Below are positions 9,698 to 18,016 of a stretch of DNA of 64,000 nucleotides, in pieces (position 1 is the first letter of the stretch; each line of letters opens with the position of its first letter). The stretch comes from Haloferula rosea. GTDB lineage: Bacteria > Verrucomicrobiota > Verrucomicrobiia > Verrucomicrobiales > Akkermansiaceae. Position numbers and translations under genes: made by a program. The notes under the pieces are model-generated. The model had not been told where the DNA came from. It made no database searches and worked only from the letters and a program-made list of their open reading frames with translations. The DNA is taken from NCBI RefSeq assembly GCF_016595525.1, contig NZ_JAENII010000001.1, positions 1 through 64,000 of the forward strand, read 5' to 3'.

Positions 9698-10846
9698 ATG
9701 GCCCGTTATCTCAATATTGCCCTTTGCATGGCCGTCGCCACCCTGGTGGTGCTCGGTCTCGTGATGTTGGCGAGTACGAGTGCGTGGGTGAAAGGGGTCG
9801 AGGATCCCTACTACTTCTTCGTCCGGCAGAGCTGGATGGCGGTGGCAGGGGTCATCGGTGCGATGCTCCTCGCCGTGCTGGACCCGAGCCACCTCCGTCG
9901 TTTCTGGCCATGGCTGCTGTTGGCCGGCTGTCTGCTTCTCGCGCTGTGCTACGTGCCCGGAGTCGCGGCGGACCTGAATGGTGAGCGTCGATGGATCAAT
10001 TTCCCAGTGGTCAACCGCTTCCAGCCCTCCGAAGTGGCCAAGGCGATCACGATGATTGCGCTGGCGGGATGGTTCGCGCGTTGGCAGACGGAGATCCCGA
10101 CTTTCTTCAAGGGATTCGTCGTGCCGAGCATCCTGCTGGGAATTCCGCTTTGCCTGATCCTGTTCGAGACCGACATGGGAACCGCGGTGGGGCTGGGCGC
10201 TGCAGGATTCGCAGTGCTTTTCACTGCGGGGGTCCGGCTCCTTTATCTGGTGCCCACGGTGCTGACCGGCTGCACGGCCTTCTATTTCCTGGTAAGATCG
10301 AATGAGAACCGTTGGACGCGGATCGAAGCGTGGATGAATCTTGAAGACCCGGTTCACCAGATGAACAAGGGCCTCCAGCAATGGCGTGCGCTGCTTGCGT
10401 TTGGCAACGGAGGAGTGAAAGGGCAGGGCCTTGGCAATGGCTTCGAGAAATTCGGCCACATGCCCTATGCGCACACGGACTTCATTTTCCCGAACATCGG
10501 CGAGGAACTGGGCCTGTGGGGAACGCTCGGCACGGTGTTGTGCTATGTGGTGATCGCGGTCGCGGGAATTGGCGTCGCCATGTATTCGCGGAATGTCTTC
10601 AATCGCTGTCTGGCGATTGGCCTGACGGCCGTGATCGTGGTTCCGGCCATGATCAACATCGCGGTGACCACCGCGGTGCTGCCCAATACCGGCTTGCCGC
10701 TGCCCTTCGTGAGCTACGGGGGAACCAATCTGGTCTTCACGCTGGCTTCGGTGGGTCTGCTCTGCGGCATTCATCGCCGGTCCCGCCTCGAAGTGAAGCC
10801 CGACCGGACCTTCTCGATCGAAAAGACCTACGAAGTCAGGCTGTGA
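9698..10846 (+). CDS. ftsW: Peptidoglycan glycosyltransferase FtsW (SEDS family)
   Basis: A 382-residue SEDS protein with about ten membrane helices that polymerises lipid II together with FtsI. Diagnostic stretches are NRFQPSEVAK, FETDMGTAVG, GNGGVKGQGLGNG, AHTDFIF with the expected catalytic aspartate (D261), and LPFVSYGGTNL near the C-terminus. FtsW rather than RodA is inferred from the dcw position next to murD. It is the last gene of the cluster here; murG, which normally follows, is absent. The bases just before the start are pyrimidine-rich, with no Shine-Dalgarno sequence. Confidence 0.94.
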   Translation: MARYLNIALCMAVATLVVLGLVMLASTSAWVKGVEDPYYFFVRQSWMAVAGVIGAMLLAVLDPSHLRRFWPWLLLAGCLLLALCYVPGVAADLNGERRWINFPVVNRFQPSEVAKAITMIALAGWFARWQTEIPTFFKGFVVPSILLGIPLCLILFETDMGTAVGLGAAGFAVLFTAGVRLLYLVPTVLTGCTAFYFLVRSNENRWTRIEAWMNLEDPVHQMNKGLQQWRALLAFGNGGVKGQGLGNGFEKFGHMPYAHTDFIFPNIGEELGLWGTLGTVLCYVVIAVAGIGVAMYSRNVFNRCLAIGLTAVIVVPAMINIAVTTAVLPNTGLPLPFVSYGGTNLVFTLASVGLLCGIHRRSRLEVKPDRTFSIEKTYEVRL

Positions 10847-10875
10847 CAGGTCGGGAAACCGCCCGCTCGGCAAAG

Positions 10876-10899
10876 TGGGAAAAAACCGGATTTTTCCAC
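10876..10899. other. Imperfect hairpin between ftsW and the zinc peptidase
   Basis: GTGGGAAAAA is followed, after a short ACCGG-type loop, by TTTTTCCAC, giving a stem of eight to nine pairs with one bulged G. It is 30 bases past the ftsW stop. No T-run follows, so it is not a standard intrinsic terminator. It may mark the end of the dcw transcript or be a protein-binding site. Confidence 0.4.
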
Positions 10900-10944
10900 G
10901 TCGGTCCCAGTTGCACCCCACCCAGTTGCGGGTAAAATGGGCGC

Positions 10945-11691
10945 ATGATGTTTGAATTGCTCGCGCAAGCTCAAGATGGGTCGACCCATGGGGTCGGCGG
11001 GATTGGGATCGGCTACTGGATTCTGCTGGGAGGCATGGCCCTCGTCAGCATGCTGATCAGCGGGACCTTGAAGTCCCGGTTTGCCAAGTATTCGCAAATG
11101 CCGATCGCCCAGACGGGGGCCCAGGTCGCCGAGGCGATGCTGCGCCAGAACGGGGTGAACGACGTGCAGGTGATCAGTGTTCCGGGTCAGTTGACGGACC
11201 ACTACGATCCGTCCAAAAAGACGGTGAATCTCAGTGAAGCGGTGTATGCGCAGAACAACGTCGCGGCGGCGGCCGTTGCGGCCCACGAGTGCGGCCATGC
11301 CCTGCAGCACAAGCAGGCGTATGCGTGGTTGACGATGCGCTCGAAGATGGTGCCTGCGGTCCAGCTTTCCAGTCAGCTCATGAACATCCTCATGTGGATG
11401 ATGATCTTCGGCTTGTTTGCCATGGGCTCGGGCGGGACGGTCTTCATCTACGTCTTCCTGATCGCGATGGGGGTTACCACGCTGTTTTCGATCATCACCC
11501 TGCCGGTGGAGTTCGATGCCAGCAAGAGGGCGCTCGCGTGGCTGGATCAGAGTGGCTACGTGCGCGGATTCGAGCACGACAAGGCGAAGGACGCGCTCTT
11601 CTGGGCGGCGATGACCTACGTGGCTGCTGCGGTGGCTGCCATTGCCCAACTCGCCTATTGGGCGATGATGTTGCTGGGTCGCCGGGATTGA
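10945..11691 (+). CDS. Membrane zinc metallopeptidase, YugP type
   Basis: A 248-residue protein with a membrane segment near residues 20-40 and two or three hydrophobic segments in the C-terminal half. The zinc-binding HECGH motif is at 114-118, followed by AxxxxQ and, further on, PVEFDASKRA, which supplies the conserved acidic region of the neutral zinc metallopeptidase family to which B. subtilis YugP belongs. The physiological substrate of the family is not established. It stands alone behind the dcw cluster with its own 98-base upstream region and a strong terminator downstream. The ATG at 10948 is an equally possible start. Confidence 0.9.
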   Translation: MMFELLAQAQDGSTHGVGGIGIGYWILLGGMALVSMLISGTLKSRFAKYSQMPIAQTGAQVAEAMLRQNGVNDVQVISVPGQLTDHYDPSKKTVNLSEAVYAQNNVAAAAVAAHECGHALQHKQAYAWLTMRSKMVPAVQLSSQLMNILMWMMIFGLFAMGSGGTVFIYVFLIAMGVTTLFSIITLPVEFDASKRALAWLDQSGYVRGFEHDKAKDALFWAAMTYVAAAVAAIAQLAYWAMMLLGRRD

Positions 11692-11717
11692 TCCGGCCTC
11701 GCCGACGAATCGATTAC

Positions 11718-11749
11718 GGGCATTCCCTGACTCGGGGAATGCCCTTTTT
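11718..11749 (+). terminator. Intrinsic terminator after the zinc peptidase
   Basis: A perfect ten-pair stem (GGGCATTCCC with GGGAATGCCC) closes a seven-base loop and is followed at once by five T. It is 27 bases past the stop codon of the peptidase gene. Confidence 0.93.
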
Positions 11750-11754
11750 CGTGA

Positions 11755-11994
11755 TCAGTAGCGGCAGGGGCGGGGGCGCCCGTAGTAGGGGCGGCCGTAA
11801 TAATAGTCGTTGCGGTCCCGGTTGTTCGCCACGGCGTAGCCAATGGCCGCGGCGGCGGCGACTCCGACGGCAGCTGCGGCCGGGTCGACCGACTGGACGG
11901 GCCTTCCGTTGGCATCGTAGGTCGTCATGCAGGAGGTCGCAACGAGAGGGATGGCTGCGGCGGCAAGAATTCGGGTGACAAGCGGGGTCATCAT
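11755..11994 (-). CDS. Small lipoprotein with Ala/Gly-rich core and Tyr/Arg/Gly-rich tail
   Basis: A 79-residue predicted lipoprotein. The signal sequence begins MMTPLVTRILAAAAIP and ends in a lipobox-like VATSC. A short alanine-rich hydrophobic stretch (AAAAVGVAAAAAIGYAVA) resembles the glycine-zipper segment of small outer-membrane lipoproteins, and the C-terminus is rich in Tyr, Arg, Gly and Pro (YYYGRPYYGRP). The reading frame stays open upstream for 50 more codons, but the start at 11994 places the signal peptide correctly. It is convergent with the zinc peptidase. Function unknown; a structural envelope role is a guess. Confidence 0.7.
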   Translation of the reverse strand: MMTPLVTRILAAAAIPLVATSCMTTYDANGRPVQSVDPAAAAVGVAAAAAIGYAVANNRDRNDYYYGRPYYGRPRPCRY

Positions 11995-12253
11995 GCAGGC
12001 TTCGACGGGCGCGGGCGCTGTTCTATTCAGAGAAGAATCGCAGCGGCTGCTTTCGTTCAACGCAGCATTTTCAGTGATCACACCTCCCTCAGTGGCAACC
12101 GCTGCTGGGATGTGTGGAGAAAGTAGGCATCTCTCGCGCAGCACTCACAAGCGGCAAAGCGGTCTTGAGGGATGCGGGATGCGGGATGCGACCGACTTAT
12201 GGGATGAGGCGCCATGTTTTTTGTCGAGCACTCTCACAGGTGTTTGGGGAGCC
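11995..12253. other. Intergenic region with a short GATGCGG tandem repeat
   Basis: No convincing gene is seen. The heptamer GATGCGG occurs nearly three times in tandem at 12171-12190. The region should hold the promoter of the lipoprotein at 11755-11994 and the end of the P450 transcript; no intrinsic terminator is visible. Confidence 0.5.
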
Positions 12254-13405
12254 TCAGGCTGGTTCCATGTTGACCTTGAGGGCCTCGAATCCATTGGAGC
12301 GTTGGTAGTGTTCCTCCACTTCGATGTGTGGACGTGCTTCCAACACGTGGATTTTGGCCACACGATCGACCAGCGCCTTCAGGAGTGTTCGAACAAGCAG
12401 CCGCGCGTGTGGGGCACCAAGACAGAGGTGCGCGCCGAAACCGAAGGAAATGTGCGGGTTGGGTTTGCGATCGAGTTGAATGGTCTGGGCTTGGTCGAAA
12501 ACCGATTCATCAAAATTGGCCGATGCCCATCCCAGCGACACGCGCCCGCCCTCCTTCACTGGGACTCCATGCACATCGGTGGCTACCGGGCAGACTCGGC
12601 CGATATGCGTCAGGGGCATGAACACCCTGAAAAACTCCTCGGCCGCGTGGACGATTCGTTTCGGATCTTTCCGGAGGAAATCCAGGGCCTCCGGGTGTCT
12701 GCCGAAGTATTCGATGATCGATGAGATGCTGTGGATGATCGTGTCACGACCTCCAGCGAATGTCAGATTGCCAAATCCCATCATCTCTTCGCGGGTCAAC
12801 TTACGGCCCTGAAATTCCCCCTGCGTCAGTGCACTGAAGAAATCCTCTCCGGGGTTCGCCTCGGCGCGGTCGAATTGATTGGCAAGGTAGTCTTCCAAGG
12901 CGTTGCCTTTCTTGAACTTGCCGCCTTGCACCTTGAATACGTGAATACCCCAGCCGACATACGTCTCAGCTTCGGTCTCCGGAACGTTCAACAGGTAGGT
13001 CAGGGCATGCGATTGGATCGGCAGGGCAAGGCCGTTGACGATCTCGATCGAGTCATGACCCAGGGCCTCGGATAGTTTCGAATCGACCAATGCCTCCACC
13101 TTCGCGATCACCTCCGGTGTCTTCGAGCGTTGGAAGAAGGATTTCACGATTTCGCGATATTCGGTGTGTTGAGGAGGATCGGTCTCGATTGGCAGTTGTC
13201 GCATGGTCCGCACTTCCTCCTCCGAAGGAATTGGCACGCGAAACGGCGCGTCTGAGCTGTAGGTTTTCCAATCCTTGGCAGCGGCTCGCACATCGGCGTG
13301 ACGGAGAATCATCGGCACCTCCTCGCCCTGGAATGGGCACTTGATTACGCCCTTCTCGCTTCTCGCCTCGCGGAATGGATCCAAGGGGTCGGATGATTCG
13401 GTCAT
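12254..13405 (-). CDS. Cytochrome P450
   Basis: A 383-residue soluble bacterial P450 mono-oxygenase. The haem-binding loop FGFGAHLCLGAPHAR places the iron ligand at Cys328, the I-helix oxygen-activation motif is AGGRDT (217-222), and the K-helix ExxR is EFFR (257-260). The length is slightly below the usual 400. No ferredoxin or ferredoxin reductase gene is adjacent, so redox partners must come from elsewhere. The substrate cannot be read from the sequence. It is transcribed alone, divergently from the M41-type peptidase at 13530. Confidence 0.95.
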   Translation of the reverse strand: MTESSDPLDPFREARSEKGVIKCPFQGEEVPMILRHADVRAAAKDWKTYSSDAPFRVPIPSEEEVRTMRQLPIETDPPQHTEYREIVKSFFQRSKTPEVIAKVEALVDSKLSEALGHDSIEIVNGLALPIQSHALTYLLNVPETEAETYVGWGIHVFKVQGGKFKKGNALEDYLANQFDRAEANPGEDFFSALTQGEFQGRKLTREEMMGFGNLTFAGGRDTIIHSISSIIEYFGRHPEALDFLRKDPKRIVHAAEEFFRVFMPLTHIGRVCPVATDVHGVPVKEGGRVSLGWASANFDESVFDQAQTIQLDRKPNPHISFGFGAHLCLGAPHARLLVRTLLKALVDRVAKIHVLEARPHIEVEEHYQRSNGFEALKVNMEPA

Positions 13406-13529
13406 GGGTGCATCACTTTCCGGGATGGGTTTCTTCGATTCAAGGAAACAGAGCCAGGCAGGGGAAATGTGAAATTTGGATTGTGTGGGCTTGTCGTTGG
13501 CAGGCCCAAACGGATAGCTGCTGTGAGCA

Positions 13530-14003
13530 ATGACCGATGACCGACGAATCCTGACCGCTTATCATGAAGCAGGGCATGCGGTGATGGCGCTGTTGATGGG
13601 GCGCACCATTCAGAAGGTCAGTATCATTCCTTCTCAGAATCGTCTTGGATCCTGCACCATCCAGAAGGGGCGGGCGAAGCAGGTGCAGGACAAGCTGGAG
13701 GCGGACATGCTGATCCTTCTCGCAGGGATGGCGGCCGAGGGAAAGAAGTCCGGGCGCTACAATGTGCAGGGCGCGGGACAGGACCTTCAAGCGGTCGAAC
13801 GATTGGCCATGGCTCGCTCGGGTAACTCCCGCCAGGCTGCCAAGCTCTTGCACAAGATGCTCGACAAGACTCAGCACCTGCTTGCCGACAACGCCAACTG
13901 GGCAGGGGTCAAGGTGATCGCGAATGAATTGATGGAACACGAGTCCATCAGTGGCAGGGCTGCCAAGCATCACCTCACGCTTGCTAAGAATCAGAGCAGC
14001 TAG
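13530..14003 (+). CDS. Stand-alone M41-type (FtsH-like) zinc peptidase domain
   Basis: A 157-residue protein that consists only of an FtsH-type protease domain. The zinc motif HEAGH is at 12-16, and GAGQDLQAVERLA near residue 85 matches the FtsH region that provides the third zinc ligand (D85). There is no AAA ATPase domain and no membrane segment. FtsH normally needs its ATPase ring to feed substrates, so this protein either cleaves unfolded or small substrates by itself or works with a separate partner. The zinc residues look intact, so decay to a non-enzyme is less likely. Its neighbours give no clue. Confidence 0.85.
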   Translation: MTDDRRILTAYHEAGHAVMALLMGRTIQKVSIIPSQNRLGSCTIQKGRAKQVQDKLEADMLILLAGMAAEGKKSGRYNVQGAGQDLQAVERLAMARSGNSRQAAKLLHKMLDKTQHLLADNANWAGVKVIANELMEHESISGRAAKHHLTLAKNQSS

Positions 14004-14111
14004 TGCCGCCCAACGATCGCGTCGCGCCGACTTTGCTCCATTGGTTCCTTGAAGAGCAGGCCGAGGAATCTTGCTTGGAAGGATGGCGGTGATCTGGCGT
14101 ATTGGGGTTTG

Positions 14112-15089
14112 ATGAATCCCAAGTTGCTCATTTCTTCGCTCCTGATTGCCACCTCGGGTCTCCCGGCGGTGGCCGAGACCAAGGAGATCGTTTTCATTGC
14201 AGGCCGGAAAAGTCATGCTTCCGGCGAGCACGAGTTTCGTGCGGGGAGCCTGCTTCTTGCCAAGGCGCTGAATGAGCAGAGCGGGCTGGATGTGAAGGCC
14301 TCGGTGGTGGGCGTGGAGTGGGCAAAGACGCCGAAAGTGCTCGAGAATGCGGATGCCATCGTCATTTACTGTGATGCATCGAAGGCGATTGCGGGCAAGT
14401 GGGATGAACTGGATCGCCTCGCGAAGAACGGGGCGGGTTTGATGTTCATGCACTACGCGGTTCACCCCTCGAAGGAGAATGCGGACAAGTACCAGCGCCG
14501 CTGGGTGGGTGCGGCCATGGAGACGGGATTCTCGGTGAACCCCCACTGGTTGGCTGAGCTGAAGGTGATGCCGGGTCACGAGATTTCCCGGGGTGTGCCG
14601 GAGGCATTCGAGAGTTATGATGAATTCTACTACAACATGCGTTTCCAGGATGACCGCGAGGCGGTGCTGGACCTGGTGACCGCGGTGCCGACCCGCGAGC
14701 GGATGCGCCGCTACATCAATCTGTGGAATTGGTATGGTGCGGAAGGCATGAACAAGCCGCAGACCCTGATGTGGGGCGTGGAGCGTGAGGATGGTGGCCG
14801 TGGGGTGGGGTTCACGGGCGGTCACTACCACAAGAACTGGGCGCTCGATGGATTCAGGACCGTCGTGCTGAATGCCATCGTGTGGACCGCGGGCATGGAG
14901 GTGCCGGAAGGCGGGGTGAAGTCGCAGAAGGTCACCGAGGATGAACTCAACGCGAATCTCGACTCATACGGCGACAAGAAGAACCCTCGGATCACGCTGC
15001 CGGATCTGGAGGAGATCCGCAAGATGGCGCCTGCCAAGATCAAGCCTGAGCGGGAAGCCGCACCCTGTGGCTGCGGTGGCTTCCACTGA
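14112..15089 (+). CDS. Secreted ThuA-domain protein
   Basis: A 325-residue exported protein with a signal peptide (MNPKLLISSLLIATSG, cleaved near AVAE) and a ThuA-like, class I glutamine-amidotransferase-like fold: KEIVFIAGRKSH at the start of the domain, GAGLMFMHYAVH in the middle and GVGFTGGHYHKNW near the end. Such proteins are numerous in Verrucomicrobiota and Planctomycetota and are usually tied to sugar metabolism, but this one lacks a neighbouring sugar gene. The C-terminus ends in a short Cys-rich CGCGGFH. The frame is open for 21 codons further upstream; the start at 14112 is chosen for the signal peptide. Confidence 0.85.
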   Translation: MNPKLLISSLLIATSGLPAVAETKEIVFIAGRKSHASGEHEFRAGSLLLAKALNEQSGLDVKASVVGVEWAKTPKVLENADAIVIYCDASKAIAGKWDELDRLAKNGAGLMFMHYAVHPSKENADKYQRRWVGAAMETGFSVNPHWLAELKVMPGHEISRGVPEAFESYDEFYYNMRFQDDREAVLDLVTAVPTRERMRRYINLWNWYGAEGMNKPQTLMWGVEREDGGRGVGFTGGHYHKNWALDGFRTVVLNAIVWTAGMEVPEGGVKSQKVTEDELNANLDSYGDKKNPRITLPDLEEIRKMAPAKIKPEREAAPCGCGGFH

Positions 15090-15112
15090 GTGAGAAGTGG
15101 GGCTCTGGTGCG

Positions 15113-15772
15113 ATGAAGGTGACCACCACGCTCGCCCGCTGCAGCACGCCGGACGGTCGTCCGATGCTGCTGCAGGAACACGACGGGCACTACTTTCTGA
15201 AAGTCGATGGAGTGACTCTGATGAGCACGATGGCGACTGCTTCAGAGCAGCAGATGGCGGAGTTGGCGGGCGAAATCTCGCCGCGACGTGTGCTGATTGG
15301 CGGGATGGGATTTGGTTTCACCCTGCGACGTGTGCTGGAGCTCGGAACGGATGAGGCGGAGGTCACGGTCGCGGAACTCCTGCCGGAGATCCTTGATTGG
15401 AATCGAGAGCACCTTGGAGCGGTCAATGGATCGCTGATGGACGACTCCCGGGTTCACGTTCATCTGGGTGATGTGGCGGAGTGTATCGACCGCGCGGCGG
15501 GTGGGCGCTTCGATGCGATCCTCCTGGATGTGGACAATGGCCCGGATGGCCTCGTGGATGGCGGCAATGACGCGCTTTACGGGAGGAAAGGTCTGAAGCG
15601 GATCAAGTCCGCGCTGGCTCCGGGCGGACGGGTGATCTTCTGGTCGGCGAATCGCGATCGCAGCTTCGAGCGCGAAATGGCGAAGCATTTCAACGGGGTG
15701 AGATCGATCGGTGCAAAGGCCTACCCGAAGGCCAAGCGGTTCTCGCACACGCTATTCGTTGGGGACCGGTAG
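15113..15772 (+). CDS. Spermidine-synthase-like methyltransferase-fold protein
   Basis: A 219-residue protein with the Rossmann core of spermidine synthases: RRVLIGGMGFGFTLRRVLE (nucleotide-binding glycine loop), EVTVAELLPEILDWN after the second strand, and FDAILLDVDNGPDG. It lacks the N-terminal beta domain of true spermidine synthases, so aminopropyl transfer is uncertain and a methyltransferase role is possible. It starts 23 bases after the ThuA gene, and its end overlaps the convergent lipoprotein gene by 21 bases. Confidence 0.8.
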   Translation: MKVTTTLARCSTPDGRPMLLQEHDGHYFLKVDGVTLMSTMATASEQQMAELAGEISPRRVLIGGMGFGFTLRRVLELGTDEAEVTVAELLPEILDWNREHLGAVNGSLMDDSRVHVHLGDVAECIDRAAGGRFDAILLDVDNGPDGLVDGGNDALYGRKGLKRIKSALAPGGRVIFWSANRDRSFEREMAKHFNGVRSIGAKAYPKAKRFSHTLFVGDR

Positions 15773-16111
15773 GAGTGGGTCCGAACCCACGGTGGGGTCG
15801 CTCTCCATCGGATCGGGAAGTTTGGTGCCACCGGTGCCGAAGGTGGGATTGGATCCGAAGCCGCTGTTTCCGCCGAGTGATGGGCCGGCATCCCGGGCGG
15901 CGGCTTCCTTGGTCTCGCGCTGTCTCTTCTCGACCTCCTTGTTGGCCTTGCGCTTCTTGTGGGCCTCCATGGGTTTGGTGACGGCGGCGCGGCTCAGTGA
16001 GGCGGTGCCCTTGGCTACTCCTCCCGCGACCTTGAAGGGCGCGCGCACGATGCCGCATGAGCAGAGGCTCAAGGTAATGATGCTGATCGCGAGGAAGCGG
16101 AATGAAGTCAT
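15752..16111 (-). CDS. Small lipoprotein with charged, coiled-coil middle
   Basis: A 119-residue predicted lipoprotein: signal sequence MTSFRFLAISIITLSLCSC with the acylated cysteine probably at position 19, a short hydrophobic or glycine-rich piece, a highly charged stretch (HKKRKANKEVEKRQRETKE) and a Gly/Pro/Ser-rich tail. No family is recognised. Its start overlaps the stop of the glycerophosphodiesterase by four bases, so it is the second gene of that minus-strand unit. Confidence 0.75.
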   Translation of the reverse strand: MTSFRFLAISIITLSLCSCGIVRAPFKVAGGVAKGTASLSRAAVTKPMEAHKKRKANKEVEKRQRETKEAAARDAGPSLGGNSGFGSNPTFGTGGTKLPDPMESDPTVGSDPLLPVPNE

Positions 16112-17946
16112 TGCTCGGGCGAGTCTGGCAGGCGACCAAGGCGTGCGGCAAGGTCGATCAACAGGCGTTCGCCCGGATTGAGGGTGGCTCGTTCGTCGAT
16201 CACCTTCCGGCAGGTGTGGGGGCGGTCGGTGATGAGCCCATCGATTCCTCTGCTGAGAAGGGATGACATGAGGGTCGGGTCGTTCACGGTCCAGGCATAA
16301 ACCTCGATGTTCGACCGGTGCGCACGGTCGATGAGCCGGTCCGTGACCGAGTTGGCATTGAGACCGAGGAAGCTGACGTCGAGGCGGGTCGGGTCGCCTA
16401 CCGAGATCGACGACAGCAAGCCCACCCTCCAGGTTGGCCGAAGCTTGCGGACCTTCTGGACGCCCTCGAGCTTGAGCGACATGAGTTGGACCTGATCGGT
16501 CATGCCGGTCGCCTCGACGATGTCGATCGTCCGTTGCTCGAGTTGTTCCTCGGAGCCGTAGTACTTGAGTTCGATGATGACGCCGGCCCGGTCTTTGCAG
16601 AATTCTAGGACCTCCCGCAGGGTGGGTGTCCGCTGGTCCGCGAATCTCGGGTCAAACCATGAACCGATGTCGAGTTGTGCGATCTGGTCCTGCGTGGCAT
16701 CACGAAGCGACGTGGTATCGCGGGACATGCGCATGAAGTCCTTGTCGTGGAACACGAGGATTTCACCGCGGGCGTTTTCCTGCACATCGATTTCCACCCA
16801 ATCCGCTCCGGAGTCCACGGCCAACTCGATGGCGGCCATGGTGTTCTCAGGTGCCTTGGCGGAGGCGCCGCGGTGGGCGATGACCACGGCGTCGTCCTTG
16901 CTGGTCAGACGGTCCAGCCGCTGGTGGCAGAAGTAGGCGATGAATCCCAGACAGACGCACGAAGCGGCGATCAGGAGCTTCCACGGAATGGCTCGGGAGG
17001 TGCTGGAACCTTCGGTCTTGAAATCCTCCGGATCCAGACCGGTCTGGCGGAAGAGCTTGAGGTGATAGAGGGCGAGTGCCGATTGAGTGGTGAACCCGAT
17101 CAGCATGGCGATGCCACTGGAGAGAAGGAGGACCATCGCCAGACAGAGCGCGAGCACGCCGAGACGGTGTTGAAGCATCTCGGCCGCCCACAGGGTGACC
17201 GGCGGCCAGATCAGGTTGGTCGGCAGCAGGAGGAGCGGTGTGCCGAACGCCCAGAGGGCCAGGGCGGTGGCGATTTTCCGTTTCTGACCCCGACATGCCT
17301 TGGGGCTTTTTTGCCGAGCGCTGCCTGCGGATTCCTTGCAGAAGAGGACGAGCGGGAGGGCATGCATCCAGCCCACGGCGTGTCGGATGACCACGAAGCC
17401 CATGACGGATAGGATTCCGAGGGTCAGGATCACCGCGAGGATGAATTCCGGGGGGCGGGCGTCGAGGTAGTAGTTGATGTCCTGCTGCCCGAGTTGCACC
17501 CAGGCAACGCCTGCGATGGCTGCCAAGAAAGGGAGGGCGATGGTCGAGACCTGCAACAGGAAGCGGAGAGACAGGGCCAGCAGCGACGGCAGCCGGGAGG
17601 CGGTGTAGGATAGCGCGGCGGTGATGGTTGGAGCCTCGCCGTGGAAGGACTGATGGCCGGCGACGAGCTGGGCGGCGTAGCCGAGGAGTTGAAGGGTCAA
17701 CCACAACGCCCCCAGACCCAGCGCAAGAAGCAGTCCGGCTGGGCTGGCAATGAAGGATAGGATGTCGGTGTCGCTGAGGACGGTTTTGTCCGAACTGGCG
17801 AGAGCGGTCTGGACCGCGGCGGTGAGCAGGGGGGCGCCGATCAGCGCTCCGATGACAAGACAGAGTGCCTGAATCCCGAACAGGCTCTTCCAGCTGCGCC
17901 GCAGGTGGGTACGGATGCGTTCCGGTTCCGGTGCTTCTTCCGACAT
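16108..17946 (-). CDS. Glycerophosphodiester phosphodiesterase with large membrane domain
   Basis: A 612-residue protein. The first 345 residues carry about seven or eight hydrophobic segments, and the C-terminal 260 residues are a glycerophosphodiester phosphodiesterase domain: IAHRGASAKAPENT (H358, R359), EID (E385, D387) and FHD (H400) are the metal and catalytic residues of the GDPD TIM barrel. The plan matches the known membrane-domain GDPD family. The enzyme would hydrolyse glycerophosphodiesters at the membrane, recycling lipid head groups. It is co-transcribed with the small lipoprotein that overlaps its stop codon. Confidence 0.92.
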   Translation of the reverse strand: MSEEAPEPERIRTHLRRSWKSLFGIQALCLVIGALIGAPLLTAAVQTALASSDKTVLSDTDILSFIASPAGLLLALGLGALWLTLQLLGYAAQLVAGHQSFHGEAPTITAALSYTASRLPSLLALSLRFLLQVSTIALPFLAAIAGVAWVQLGQQDINYYLDARPPEFILAVILTLGILSVMGFVVIRHAVGWMHALPLVLFCKESAGSARQKSPKACRGQKRKIATALALWAFGTPLLLLPTNLIWPPVTLWAAEMLQHRLGVLALCLAMVLLLSSGIAMLIGFTTQSALALYHLKLFRQTGLDPEDFKTEGSSTSRAIPWKLLIAASCVCLGFIAYFCHQRLDRLTSKDDAVVIAHRGASAKAPENTMAAIELAVDSGADWVEIDVQENARGEILVFHDKDFMRMSRDTTSLRDATQDQIAQLDIGSWFDPRFADQRTPTLREVLEFCKDRAGVIIELKYYGSEEQLEQRTIDIVEATGMTDQVQLMSLKLEGVQKVRKLRPTWRVGLLSSISVGDPTRLDVSFLGLNANSVTDRLIDRAHRSNIEVYAWTVNDPTLMSSLLSRGIDGLITDRPHTCRKVIDERATLNPGERLLIDLAARLGRLPDSPEQ

Positions 17947-18016
17947 GGTGTGATTTCTTATCAGGGCGGCGAGCTTGCGGGAAGGCTGGGTGTGAGCTTC
18001 CGAACGAATTCTGGAT

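Noticed and set aside
11745-11994. The terminator at 11718-11749 as a bidirectional terminator for the lipoprotein
   Set aside because: The minus strand has no T-run after the stem, so only the plus-strand gene gains a standard terminator.
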